A stretch of DNA of 64,000 nt from Flabesymbios commensalis (taxonomy: Eukaryota > Annelida > Polychaeta > Terebellida > Flabelligeridae), in NCBI GenBank assembly GCA_964017125.1, contig OZ024908.1:79424919-79488918 (forward strand), read 5' to 3'. Made by a program: the position numbers and the translations under genes. How positions within the stretch are numbered: position 1 is the stretch's first letter; every line of letters starts with the position of its first letter. Shown here one piece after another: positions 10,454 to 20,974 of this stretch. The notes under the pieces are model-generated. The model did not search any database, had not been told where the DNA came from, and was given only the letters and a program-made list of their open reading frames with translations.

Positions 10454-13400
10454 ACAAATGGACCATAAAATCTAGGAACAAGCAATGCCTGTCGGCAGAC
10501 TCGTGCCAAACGATAAAGGATCGTAAACTAGAGAAAAATGACAATTTATTGCATTCATCTGAATCGCCTGCTGAAAGGAGAAATATTATTTACCATTCAA
10601 AATCTAAGTATCATACCTCAGATAATCGTATAAAAAAGTCGACTTACAACAGTGAACCAAAAGATGGCAAGGGATCTCATAAGACAAAAAAAACTGATAG
10701 AAATAAAAAGGCTAGGAAAAAATTGTCATCAAATTTAGTTTCGCCAGTGAATAAACACCCTGACATATCCCAATCGTTGACGTCCAACATCGATGAAAAG
10801 AGGTATGACGAGGTTGACACACATACCCCTAAGGGCACTGCGAGTTGCAGCATGTCGCCCGAAAATACCACTTCATCTGAATGTGTAAATGATGATAGCA
10901 AAGATCAACCTACATCTGAATGTGTAAATGCCCATACTGCAGATCAACCTACATCTGATTGTGTAAATGCTCATACTGCAGATCAATCTACATCTGAATG
11001 TGGTAGTGCTGATACTGCAGATCAATCTACATCTGAATGTGGTAGTGCTGATACTGCAGATCAATCTACATCTGAATATGTAAATTATGCTGATACTGCA
11101 GATCAACCTAGCCCCAACAAGACCGCGTGTAAAGACGACGAAGAGACAGAAACTTACCTTCGACACACAAGAAACATGATAACGAATGAATGGGGAACTG
11201 TAGCTAAAATTACATGTAATCAGGGCACTGTATTGTTGAACAAATCTCACGAGAAAGTGAGCAGTATATGTGATAAATTCAGAGCTTTCACAATCAGTAA
11301 TAAATGTAAAAACCTATCGTCAGGTAATAGTAGCTGGAAAGAGACACACAAAGACTTGCAGGCTTTGCTGTACTCTCTTCAAGCCTTGAAAGTGGCTAGA
11401 CAAGCAGATCAGCTGCTCAAGCTGGATTATATGAATCACATAGGACAGGTAAAATCCAAACAGATGGCACTTTGGAAAGTGTGTGACTATTTACGAGGTT
11501 TGCGCAAAACCAATCCAATTATAGGCAAAGTATTATATTATAGCACAGTCATACATTTAAAACTTAGTCAGGTGTTAGCTACGTCCAAGTGTCTGGAAGA
11601 CTCCGATACGAATGATGTGAATGAAGTGATTTCTGATATCCCAAAATTAAATAAGTGCAATGTGAACACTGATTCAGAAACAGAAAATGGCATTAGCAAT
11701 GCAAATACACAGTCAGAAACTGAACAAGGGACCGATGAATCAGGCGACGACCATGTCATTGAGGATGACATTTGCGAAGGTATGAAATTACCAATATCAA
11801 TAACTATTGAATGTGACGATGACGATGGTGTTGACGAGCCGAATATCCCGACAGATGTTGTCCAGACAAGTATTGGCAGTTCCAATGCCGATGCAGATGT
11901 TAGCAGTGCAGAAACATTGATCATTGCCGTCCCCACTCATGATGATATTGCATTTATTCCGACAGACTGTTCTATTACAGATGGGCGTATGTTTGACGAG
12001 AGTGATGATACTCCTAACTCTCAAACTGGCGATGCTATATTGTCAGCACTGCAGAATACCGACAGCTGCAGTACACTTGATTATAGTGATGGGCACTCTG
12101 TATGTCTTCCTGAAGTCAATGACGGTGGAGTCGATTTTGTCAATACAAATAGTGAAAACGAACCACTGTCGGTAGAAAAAGATGTACAAGATGTATTTAT
12201 TATAAATGATGGTGAAGAAATCAGTGAATCACAAATAGACGAAGAAAGTTGTTTGGTTCACGAAGCGAAAGGTTATGTATCAAACAATTTAGATAAAACG
12301 GATGTTATTGAACTAAATGATGACACAATTTTTGAAAGACGAAATGGAAGCAACAATGAATTGTCTGCTCATTCTCGTAAAACACTTGTTAGCGGTGGTG
12401 ATGGCTGTATTGAAACTGCAGGACAGATAGAACCTAATGCTCACATATCGCCCAGTATTATTGCAGATCAAAACGTATCACCAGTAACAGATCAACTGTC
12501 AGAGGACGATGAAAATTTAGCAGATGACTGTATGGTAATAGCGTGTGTCCAAAAAAACCGCAGAAAGAAAGAAAGCGTTGACAATAAATACAGTTTGCAC
12601 ATGAACCCGCCACAACCTGTGGCGCAAATTCCCACTGAACAAATACCCTCACGTCATTTCATGGATGCACTTGTTCAGCCATTGGTAGTGATACAACTGG
12701 GTCCTCAAGCTAGCACTGAGCACTTTATTATTGCTCCTACTGAAGATGCGGACTCTGAAAGAACGTCAATTGTGGCTTTTGATGAAAGAGCACAGGTGAA
12801 TATTACTGATGCTGATGCAGAACCTGCCAATACTACTTCAATTACAGAACAGTGTAGACATGACGAAGGTCGTACATCTGTGGATCTATCTTGTGCATCG
12901 AATATAGAATTAGTACCTACTGTAGTGACGCCAATACAGCAACATGACCGCCCAAATATTCATAATCTTCTCTCTGATAACAATGTACCTGCTCCACCTC
13001 TAGGACAAAATGAACATCTGGATTGCGATAGACCCCTTGACCTATCTCTACCGTCAAGTAGGATAATGACACCTACTATGCAGAGCACTGTACAAGGGTC
13101 AGAGGGTCCAAGTATACCCGATTTTCATTCTGCTGATAATTTGACTAGTACAACTAATGTACAGTTGCCACCTTGCAATGCTGCTCATGGACAACAGCTT
13201 CATCAGCCTATTGGAAATGCACATACTAACTCAGATACTGTGACAGGATCATTCATAAATGGGACAAAACAAAATTCTATTACACAATTACGGTCTTTTG
13301 TGACTAATAGAATAAATTGTTTACAATCACAGTCAATGTACACAGCTGATGCTCCCAGAAATGCAGCTTGGAGTACAAACCCAAATAAAGAAAATTTAAA

Positions 13401-14529
13401 TTCCAGCTGTAGACTCCCAATATCTGATGTTTCAACAGTAAATTTACAAGATATTCAGGTTAACAAAACAAATCACGCCGTCAGCAGCAGCATATTGACG
13501 GGCCTGCTTAATGCTCCGTTGCATGCGAACCCAAATCTCGGGCATTTAGGAAGTCATACTTATAATAATATCCCAAATAACATCCAGACAAGTTGTGAAA
13601 ATGGTAATATTTCACATTGTTTGTCACAAACAAATTCTGAGTTAAATGTTTCACAAAGCAGTAGCAATGCAAGTTCTGTAGGGATGAATAACCATACCAG
13701 TTACGCCCAGTACAGTGCTAATAAAAATCTACAAAATATCTTGGCATCAAAAGTTGGGAATGCTGCCCGCCACAATAAAACGTTTACTAAAGATGGCAAC
13801 AAGTTGCATTCTGTGCAAAATGGTAGAAAAACTAGCCGGGTACAACACCCGAATTCTGTGAATTCACGATTTGCATCTGCTCCTCGCCAAAGTGTGTCTA
13901 ATGCCAATTTTTGTCCGGTTCCTCTACCTCATCTTGACCCAAATCTTAGGAGTCGGACACTGGAAATGGGTCCATTTTCACAATATAATGGCCAGGCGAA
14001 TGGTAATAATTGTACTTGTAGCATTGCGCCTTTTAACTCGGCTGCAGCTAACTACAGACAGACCGCATCTTTTCCACCACCTGCTTCCAGTGGATATGGT
14101 GCGAGAGCCCCATGGTCTTGTATGCACGGGAACGTGGAATCAACGCATTTTAACATGCCTACTTCGAATACGTTGCCCAACTGTAACACGACAACAGGGA
14201 GTGCAATGCCTAATTATAACATGGCATCAACAAGTGACATGGCATCAACAAGTATGATGCCGAACTGCAACATGGCTAATGTGATGCCTAACTACAACAT
14301 GCCGCAAGAGGATGTGATGCGAAACTGCAGCACCGCACCATTGGGTGTGAGGCCACCACACTATAACATGCCACCTGCGAATATGGTGCCTACCTGCAAT
14401 ATTGCGCCGGCAGGTGTGATGCCTAATTACAATCTGCCACCACATGCTATGTGTCATCTGCCACCACCTGGTACGTTTCCGCCCAGTTACAACATGAATG
14501 TACCACCACAGACCCCTTTCCCCAATTAA
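10454..14529 (+). CDS. 4-kb terminal exon: long disordered acidic protein with a CtBP-type PLDLS motif
   Basis: Open from a good acceptor (TTCTTCTTTTCAG, ending 10453) to TAA, about 1,358 codons. With the exon at 7500-7714 this gives roughly 1,429 visible residues. In order: a basic start; a 39-bp in-frame tandem repeat (about 10873-11111; ADQSTSECGSADT-type units); a predicted helical segment at about 11350-11580 (LQALLYSLQALKVARQADQL onward), the only globular-looking part; a long acidic Ser/Thr/Asp/Glu region with SUMO-interaction-like motifs (DVFIIND near 12190, DVIELNDD near 12301); a basic patch QKNRRKKES near 12550; a PLDLS motif at 13033-13047, the known CtBP corepressor docking signature; and a C-terminus of degenerate MPNYNM repeats (14150-14520). 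Composition and motifs suggest a nuclear, possibly corepressor-associated role, which is inference. No family is recognised. The large uninterrupted frame and balanced codons argue for a live gene. The apparent start in this exon is not real, because the frame is open back to the acceptor. Confidence 0.85.
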
Positions 14530-14540
14530 GCCAGCCAGTT

Positions 14541-14580
14541 ATGTTTCAATGCCGGGCACGCTGGCTCTGCATTGAAACAT
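14541..14580 (+). other. 3'UTR stem-loop just after the stop codon
   Basis: ATGTTTCAATGC (14541-14552) is perfectly complementary to GCATTGAAACAT (14569-14580) with a 16-base loop, starting 11 bases after the stop. It could be a structured 3'UTR element or a chance or relic fold-back. Function unknown. Confidence 0.4.
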
Positions 14581-14650
14581 CACTGGGACAGGTCATCTGA
14601 CAAGTTCCGGATGTAGGTACAATTGCGTCAAGTGCTATATTAAATGTGCC

Positions 14651-15200
14651 AAAGCGACACAAAAATGATGCCAAAATCATCAAAAATCACCATTTATTAT
14701 TCTGGCTTCATAACCCTTATAACCCTGACTTATTTTTGTATAAACTATGGATACCAAGGGTTTTTTTCAATTTGAGATCATCATAAATGGCTTAGTTAGC
14801 TCTTATTTGAATACCTATTCCATGGGCCTACGGCGAGGATCGTCTCTATGCGTCAGAATCTGACGTCTACATACGTCAGAATCTGACGTCTACAGAAGTC
14901 AGATTCTGATGTATAAAGACGGTCTCCGTGGTGAAAGTGTTAATATGTCCATAGTATGTGAACATAGCATAATCCATAGACTAGAGTTGCGGACGTCTTT
15001 TAAATTTTCAGTTACTCTGTAGCAAGTAGCAAGTGTACCAAAAAGACTGTTTATCAGTTATTTTTGTATTTCTTATTTTGAACATGCATGTCTTTAATTA
15101 AATCTAGTCCTTTTTTTCTCTTTTAACTAGTAAATGCGCAACACAAAACTAAAACACTTAGCAATTCTAGTCTAATGATTTTGGTCTGATTGTGTCTCTA
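14651..15200. mobile_element. hairpin MITE (AAAGCGACACAA family) split by a family A MITE
   Basis: Left end AAAGCGACACAAAAATGATG and right end TGATTTTGGTCTGATTGTGTC match the sister family of 4658-5030. The unit is interrupted at 14711-14943 by an inverted family A copy (TAACCCTTATAACCC ... GTGAAAGTGTTAA) with triplicated GACGT palindromes. Confidence 0.65.
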
Positions 15201-16767
15201 TTGCTCTATTGTCTGAATAACTTGAGCACAATAATAAGTAAACCTCGCAGATACTTATATGCATATTTTTTAGAATCATTTATAGATGTTTGTATGTTTA
15301 CCTAGAAATGAAATTACCAAAAAGTGTAGTATTTTAATATATTATGATATTGTTAGGGTGTAAGTCTGTAAGAATGAAAATATTGTTTCGTTGTTATATT
15401 TTATATATACTGTAGCGATATGTCTTATTGGCATTAAAAAAACGATTATGATGGTAAGTTTTTTTCTGATCAAACATGTTTTAAGCAAATCATGTTTTTG
15501 TATTTTTTGAAGTTGTTCTGTAGGACCGTTCTGTACCTCCAAATTTACCACACTGAATATTTTTTACCAGTCTTATAATAAAAAGAGACCAAAGCGTTAT
15601 TTTTTGTATCTTTGTGGAAGTTGTGTTTCGAATTTTCCATAAATAATATTCTTGCTTGCCTATAATATTACGATCTACCCTTCGGCTTTGCACATGAGTC
15701 CCATTGCATTGTTTCTGTGTTTAATTTATCAGCAGAATTATGCTTTTCTCCTAAGAGCTATATATTCACGTAAAAAGCTCGGATTCAATATTACACCTGC
15801 AACTATAGTGGGGTCTATCACAATGTTGGGAGCTAGATGGGTCGTGAAGAACATTAAGTTTACAAAGTTTTTCACTTGAAAAAGTAGCCAAACATGAATA
15901 ATAATGTGAATACATTCCTTTCATGAATTAGTTTTATCTGATAATCTAGAGGACTTTTTTATTCCCATGATTTATTTTAATTAAGAATCCTTTCTTTTTA
16001 ATATATATACTCCCAGTACAGTATCATTCACCATGAAATTTCAACATTTTGTTTTGACTACAACGTTTTTATCGTATTACAATGTCACTTAAAAGACTTA
16101 AAGCAATGATTTACTACTACCACTTCAACATTTTGTTTACTATATCAAGATCAGCACTATTTGCAATAAATCAATCTGTCCTGTGTATAGGCCTACACAT
16201 CTATAAAAACATCAACTCGTTGATAACTATAATGAGTGAATAAAATGACCTTCAATGTCAACAGTCGGCTAGAAATATCGACATCTTTAAATGGGATACG
16301 TCAATTGAATATGGAGAATGTTTAACCCATTTTTTTATTAGTGTTGTGTACATTATATATGATGATTTTTTTTCTTACAATACCTAAAATTAAAGCAAAT
16401 CCATTTACAATATGGTATGTAACAGGGGGGGGGGGGTGTTAAATGGTTTTATGCGAATGTATAGCTTTAAGTTGTTGATTGATGCAACTTAGGTAATGTA
16501 ACTTAACAAAGATAGCATGATTGCTATGATGGTATCGATTAAAAAAAAAAAAATATCCCACATGGCAAGTAGATGACGGAAACGCACAGAAAGGAATATC
16601 AATGGTTACCATAGTGATAAAGGGATCCAAATAAAATATATTATGTTTTAAATATCTTGTCAACTACCCGATTACACAAAGCACACTTTTTCCCGGAAAC
16701 TAATGGAAAAAAAGTCATCCTCGTATAAAATGAGTTAACATTTTACTGCAGATTCCAGGTCATTAAC
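15200..16767. other. AT-rich non-coding stretch
   Basis: No supported gene. AATAAA at 15577-15582 could serve the upstream gene's 3'UTR. A fragment of the (ACT)n-tailed repeat lies at 16054-16126 and a G12 run at 16425-16436. Confidence 0.5.
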
Positions 16768-17090
16768 ATGAAAAGAAGAAAAGCAAAGGACCCAGGATGG
16801 AACCCTGTGGTACACCGAGTACCATCCTGGGTTTAGAAAAGGTACAGTTTATATCTACTTTCTGGGCTCTATTCATAAGTATCCAATCGAACCAGAAAAC
16901 TGAAATATTATAAGGCTCTTAATGGCTGAAGTTTGTCTGACAATAAAGAGTTAGCGTCAACAGCCTTCTGCAGATCCATCATGACCATTTGTCGAAGTAA
17001 AAACCATTCCATGTCGTTAGTCTGTTAAATAAGTCGAGCATGTCGGCCCCATCTGTTAAAAAAGAAGTAGGCCTACGCAACCCTGATATA
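16768..17090 (-). pseudogene. LINE reverse-transcriptase relic
   Basis: Read on the minus strand, 16816-16770 gives GVPQGSILGPLLFF, the signature between RT motifs of non-LTR elements. About 150 bp upstream on that strand MMDLQKAVDANSLLSDKLQ (16982 downward) corresponds to the conserved DLxKAFDxVDHxxLLxKL block. The intervening part (LVRLDTY..., KPRMV-like) keeps the correct order, but the frame is broken by stops and shifts. CR1/L2/Jockey-type; too short to place. Confidence 0.75.
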
Positions 17091-17753
17091 AATTTATAAA
17101 ATAAGTCCTTTGACTATAGCAGTTTTCATATTATTTTGGACACCTGTTTTCAAAAATAAATTTTCTAATGAGCTCTGCGATCGAGTTTGCGACTCTATAT
17201 CGGCTGCAAACTCATAAAAATATTAGTGTCGCAGGAGTCGTATTGATCGATTTACACAGCTATTTGTAGCAGGATATATATATCCTTCACATCACCATTT
17301 GCATTCGTTTATCCTGCTGTAAGGTGAAGTATCACCTCCCCAGGGCAGACTCCGTCCTGGTCTGTCCAAAATTGTGATATGCTAAAATATATAAGACACT
17401 CTGAATAAGCAGAAATGAGTAATAAAAGCTGGTAATTTTTATTTTTTTCACCAGCAATTACATTCTCCATGAGAATAGCTATTAAAGTATAAAAAAAAAT
17501 TGTGCTGTTTTTTTATGTTCCCATACAGTGATGTAAGCATAAAGATTCTCCAGATTCTCCACAAACATGTCTAATTCTCTTGTGGCTCTCCATGACTTCT
17601 GTGTTTGCTACCGGTTTTTCTAAAGATTTCTAGACTTAGACGTGTAGATAGGCCTACGGGGGGGGGGGGGTAATCGTCATTCTGTAGGTGTCGCATGTCT
17701 AAAAGTGACTGTAACGTTAGACCACTGTTGCATCACGGTGAAGAATCTTCAGG

Positions 17754-18031
17754 GTGGTGTTGTGTGCTTTGCGGTGGCGTCGGGGTGGTGTTGTATGCTT
17801 TGCGGTGGCGTCGGGGTGGTGTTATGTGCTTTGCAATGGCGTCGGGGTGGTGTTGTATGCTTTGTGGTGGCGTCGGGGTGGTGTTGTGTGCTTTTGCGGT
17901 GGCGTCGGGGTGGTGTTGTATGCTTTGCGGTGGCGTCGGGGTGGTGCTGTGTGCTTTGCGGTGGCGTCGGGGTGGTGTTGTGTGCTTTGCGGTGGCGTTG
18001 GGGTGGTGTTGTGTGCTTTGCGGTGGCGTCG
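17754..18031. repeat. 31-bp GC-rich minisatellite
   Basis: Nine units of TGCTTTGCGGTGGCGTCGGG plus GTGGTGTTGT(G/A). The period is exactly 31, giving open frames of Cys/Gly/Val/Trp repeats that are artefacts. It abuts the left end of the 2.87-kb element. Confidence 0.9.
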
Positions 18032-19036
18032 AGTGAAAGAAGCGCTGCGTGGAGTTAAAACACCATATTATCGCCACAAAGAAGCAGCCACAGCACCCAG
18101 TTTAACGTAAGTATGCCTAAGCAAACATGACCACGGAACACTAGAATATTTTTACGTTCTTCAGAGCTTCTGATGGTGTGCTGATAAATAGATAGTTGAG
18201 AACTAAGCAGTACTATTTCACATCACTCATCTCCTGCTCGTGCATTTTCGCAATTATGTCGTCAACAGCGCTGTTTGTTGATCAGAATGTTGCCCAGTAA
18301 ACACTGGTAACTATTCCTAACACTAGGAGAATAACCCACCTTGCCCTATGGAATATATATCAAGTGTTTCTGAAGCCTCTTAGTATTTTTAATTAAATTT
18401 ACCAGCACTGCATAGGCTACCCCATATTTTGTGGTGCGGCTGGTGGGATGGTTTGGAGTCGAGTGAAATAGCTTACATGCTTCCTCGTATTCTAGCTCAA
18501 AAATGAATTGTAAATGATAATTAAGTTCATGTCCCGACAGTGTACTTGGTATATGTAGAGTAAGCCTACTGAGTGAGCATTGATTATCCGTTTTAAATAT
18601 TTGCCAAATAATAGGCCCAATCAAACTTATTTTGATTTAAAAAGGGTAGTCCTCAATACTCAAGCATTCTTATACAACCCTAAGGGTCAAGGGTACCATA
18701 CTTCGATGACCTCTGGTGACCTTGTCCATGCATAGAAAATCTGCAGACCACCTGAAAATAACTTGGTATATAGTAGGCCTAAGGTTCAGAAAGAAATGTT
18801 GTCTACAAAAATACTCAGGGGGGAGGGTTTTGACTTTCAGCCCATGGTCAAATATGGACGCCTTTATGCACGACTGATCGGCCAACCCCCACAAATTTGA
18901 AAATGAGTTGAGTGTGCCAAGTGATAGACATTATGCATAGCCCATAGCCTTTATTTAAAAAATAACCGTAAGTCCAAATTAAACCCATCACGCCACCTGG
19001 TGGCGGTGGAAAAAACACATGTGAAATCTTAAGATT

Positions 19037-19534
19037 GATTTATGCACAACTGAACCAACCCACACATTTATTTCGTCCATCAGCCTCACAGTCCCCGTGA
19101 TTTCACCTAAGCTATAAAAATTACACGTATTTTACTAAAGACATTCCACCACTAGATCTACAGAAGTTGTAGACAATCTGTAATGTGCTTATTGATATCT
19201 TGTTCAACACATTTGTTAAATTGACAATAATTGTGGTTTGGTCCACTTGTGCATAAATCAAGATATTAAAATTTATTTATGCACAGCTGGACCAACCCAC
19301 ACCTTTTCGTTTTTCCTATCATCCTCCACAGTCCCTCTGATTTCACCCAAACTATAGCGAGGTACACGTCTTTTAATATAGAAACTTCAGAATATATGTA
19401 CAGAAAACGTGAGTCTGTAATGTGCTTGTTATTGTAAATTGTATACATATATTTGTATTTGTTTAATTTTCAAGAAATGTTGGTTGGTCCAGTTGTGCAT
19501 AAATAACTATTTGATTTATGCACAACTGGACCAG
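19037..19534. mobile_element. tandem pair of TIR elements plus a solo arm
   Basis: Unit 1 runs from GATTTATGCACAACTG (19037) to CACTTGTGCATAAATC (19259). Unit 2 runs from ATTTATGCACAGCTGGACC (19275) to GGTCCAGTTGTGCATAAAT (about 19504). A third left arm is at 19512-19534. The interiors are related (CACAGTCCC..TGATTTCACC, CTGTAATGTGCTT), so the unit was duplicated head to tail. A half-arm lies at 18861. Confidence 0.75.
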
Positions 19535-20443
19535 TTTCCTTGAGGCAGCGAGGCTCGAAACCGGATGTATCTGAAGATGTGGGTGTTTTCCATGAATTGA
19601 GAATGTGGATGTCTTGTGTCAGTTTAGCTCAATATTTTGCTCGTTCGTTACCCTCATGTGTTTCTTACAGAAACCGTACCTATATAATTTGTTACTATAT
19701 CACATTCACTAGTATATACAACTAATTTTCATGATAAAATATGCACCATTTCACCGGCACTATTATACTTAAAGTTTACCAAAAAGTCTTGCAACCTATT
19801 TATTGGATTGCATTCTTAATTAAAGTCTGGTCACCTATTTAATGGATTGTAGTAATAATCTTAAGTTTGTTTGACAAAAAAATAATATATTATTGATAGT
19901 ATTTCGCGCAGTATGAGCCATTTGCAAGAACTGGTGACTACACCTTACCCCTAAATGGCTAAAAATGGGATTTATGTAGGAGCCTATCATAAAATGAACA
20001 GGGATTTAGAGTAGGCATACTGTGTTTGAAGTTTAATGGCTAGGCCTATGCGCGGAGACATCAAAATTTCATTGACTTGCTGTTGATTTTTTAATTTACA
20101 AAAAAAGTAATGCAGCAAAACATGACTTCTCAGTTTGAGGTTATTGCGTATGACTACTGTGGATAAAGATAATATGATTGAGACATGGTTTTCGTCCGTC
20201 AGTGTAGTATGTACAAAAAACACATTAATAAAATAATCAGGGCCAGTCTGAACGAGGAGCTGTATTTCACTCTTCAACTCCATACCATCCATCACTCCAC
20301 ACCAGCCGCACCACGAAATAATTGCTATGTAGTTGTTGTGCTGCATGGTACGGGGAAAATCCATAGAGCCCAAACCTATATCTTCTAATAAATTGTAGTC
20401 TGTAACAAGGATGATTTCTTTCTTTCTTTATTGATGTTCACAG

Positions 20444-20572
20444 ACAGTGTCAAATAACGATGTGCTACCTCGCGAAAGAGAGTGATGACCAGGCCATATT
20501 GGACGGTAAAACGAGCGGCGGACTAGACGTCCCTCTCCAAAGGCAAATCAGATTGGCATGAACGAGAATGGC
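20444..20572 (+). repeat. 129-bp segment duplicated at 36789-36918
   Basis: ACAGTGTCAAATAACGATGT to GAACGAGAATGGC, about 93-95% identical by eye to 36789-36918. It sits right behind a pyrimidine-rich acceptor-like site, TTCTTTCTTTCTTTATTGAT..CACAG. It could be an exon-derived duplicate or an unrecognised repeat. Confidence 0.6.
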
Positions 20573-20974
20573 GGGCTTTCAGCGCGTCTCAAGGACAGGC
20601 GGAAGCGGAGGTTCGTCAATCCCCGATTCCACCCGGCCCGAAACCAGCCCAAACGAGTTCGGTCGAGCAGGCCGTATCAGATGTGTCGCCATCGCCACAT
20701 CTATAGTCGCTTGAAAATTAAATTAAAAATATGTTCCTAGTTTTCGGAGTAGTTACCAGTGGTTGCTGGGCAAAATCCTGAGCAACACACCGTGCTGTTG
20801 ACAACAAATTGTGAACATGCACGATCAGGAGATGGGTGCAGTGAAATGGTACTGCTTGGTTCTCAACGATATATTTAACAGTAGGTCTACACCACCTACA
20901 GCTCTGTTTAGAACCTATGTATTCTTAATCTAGTGTTCCGTGGTCATGTTTGTTTGTGTATACTTACGTTAATA

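Larger units (their letters stand above)
18102..20972. mobile_element. 2.87-kb TTAA-bounded element with about 190-bp inverted termini
   Basis: TTAACGTAAGTATGCC at the left and ATACTTACGTTAA at the right. The inverted arms (18106-18296 and 20763-20968) share CAAACATGACCACGGAAC and AGCAGTAC, plus CATCTCCTG..CGTGCAT, diverging to about 75-85% by eye. Size and TTAA fit a piggyBac-like transposon, but no transposase frame survives and the ends lack the usual CCC. Inside are the tandem TIR pair at 19037-19534 and the 129-bp duplicated segment at 20444. Confidence 0.7.

Noticed and set aside
11797-12175. Frames on both strands inside the large plus-strand exon
   Set aside because: Shadows of the 1,358-codon frame.
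17695-18110. Overlapping frames of 113-118 residues on both strands
   Set aside because: Artefact of a 31-bp G-rich minisatellite read in every frame.
18346-18624. 92-residue minus frame within the 2.87-kb element as a transposase fragment
   Set aside because: No recognisable catalytic or DNA-binding motif.
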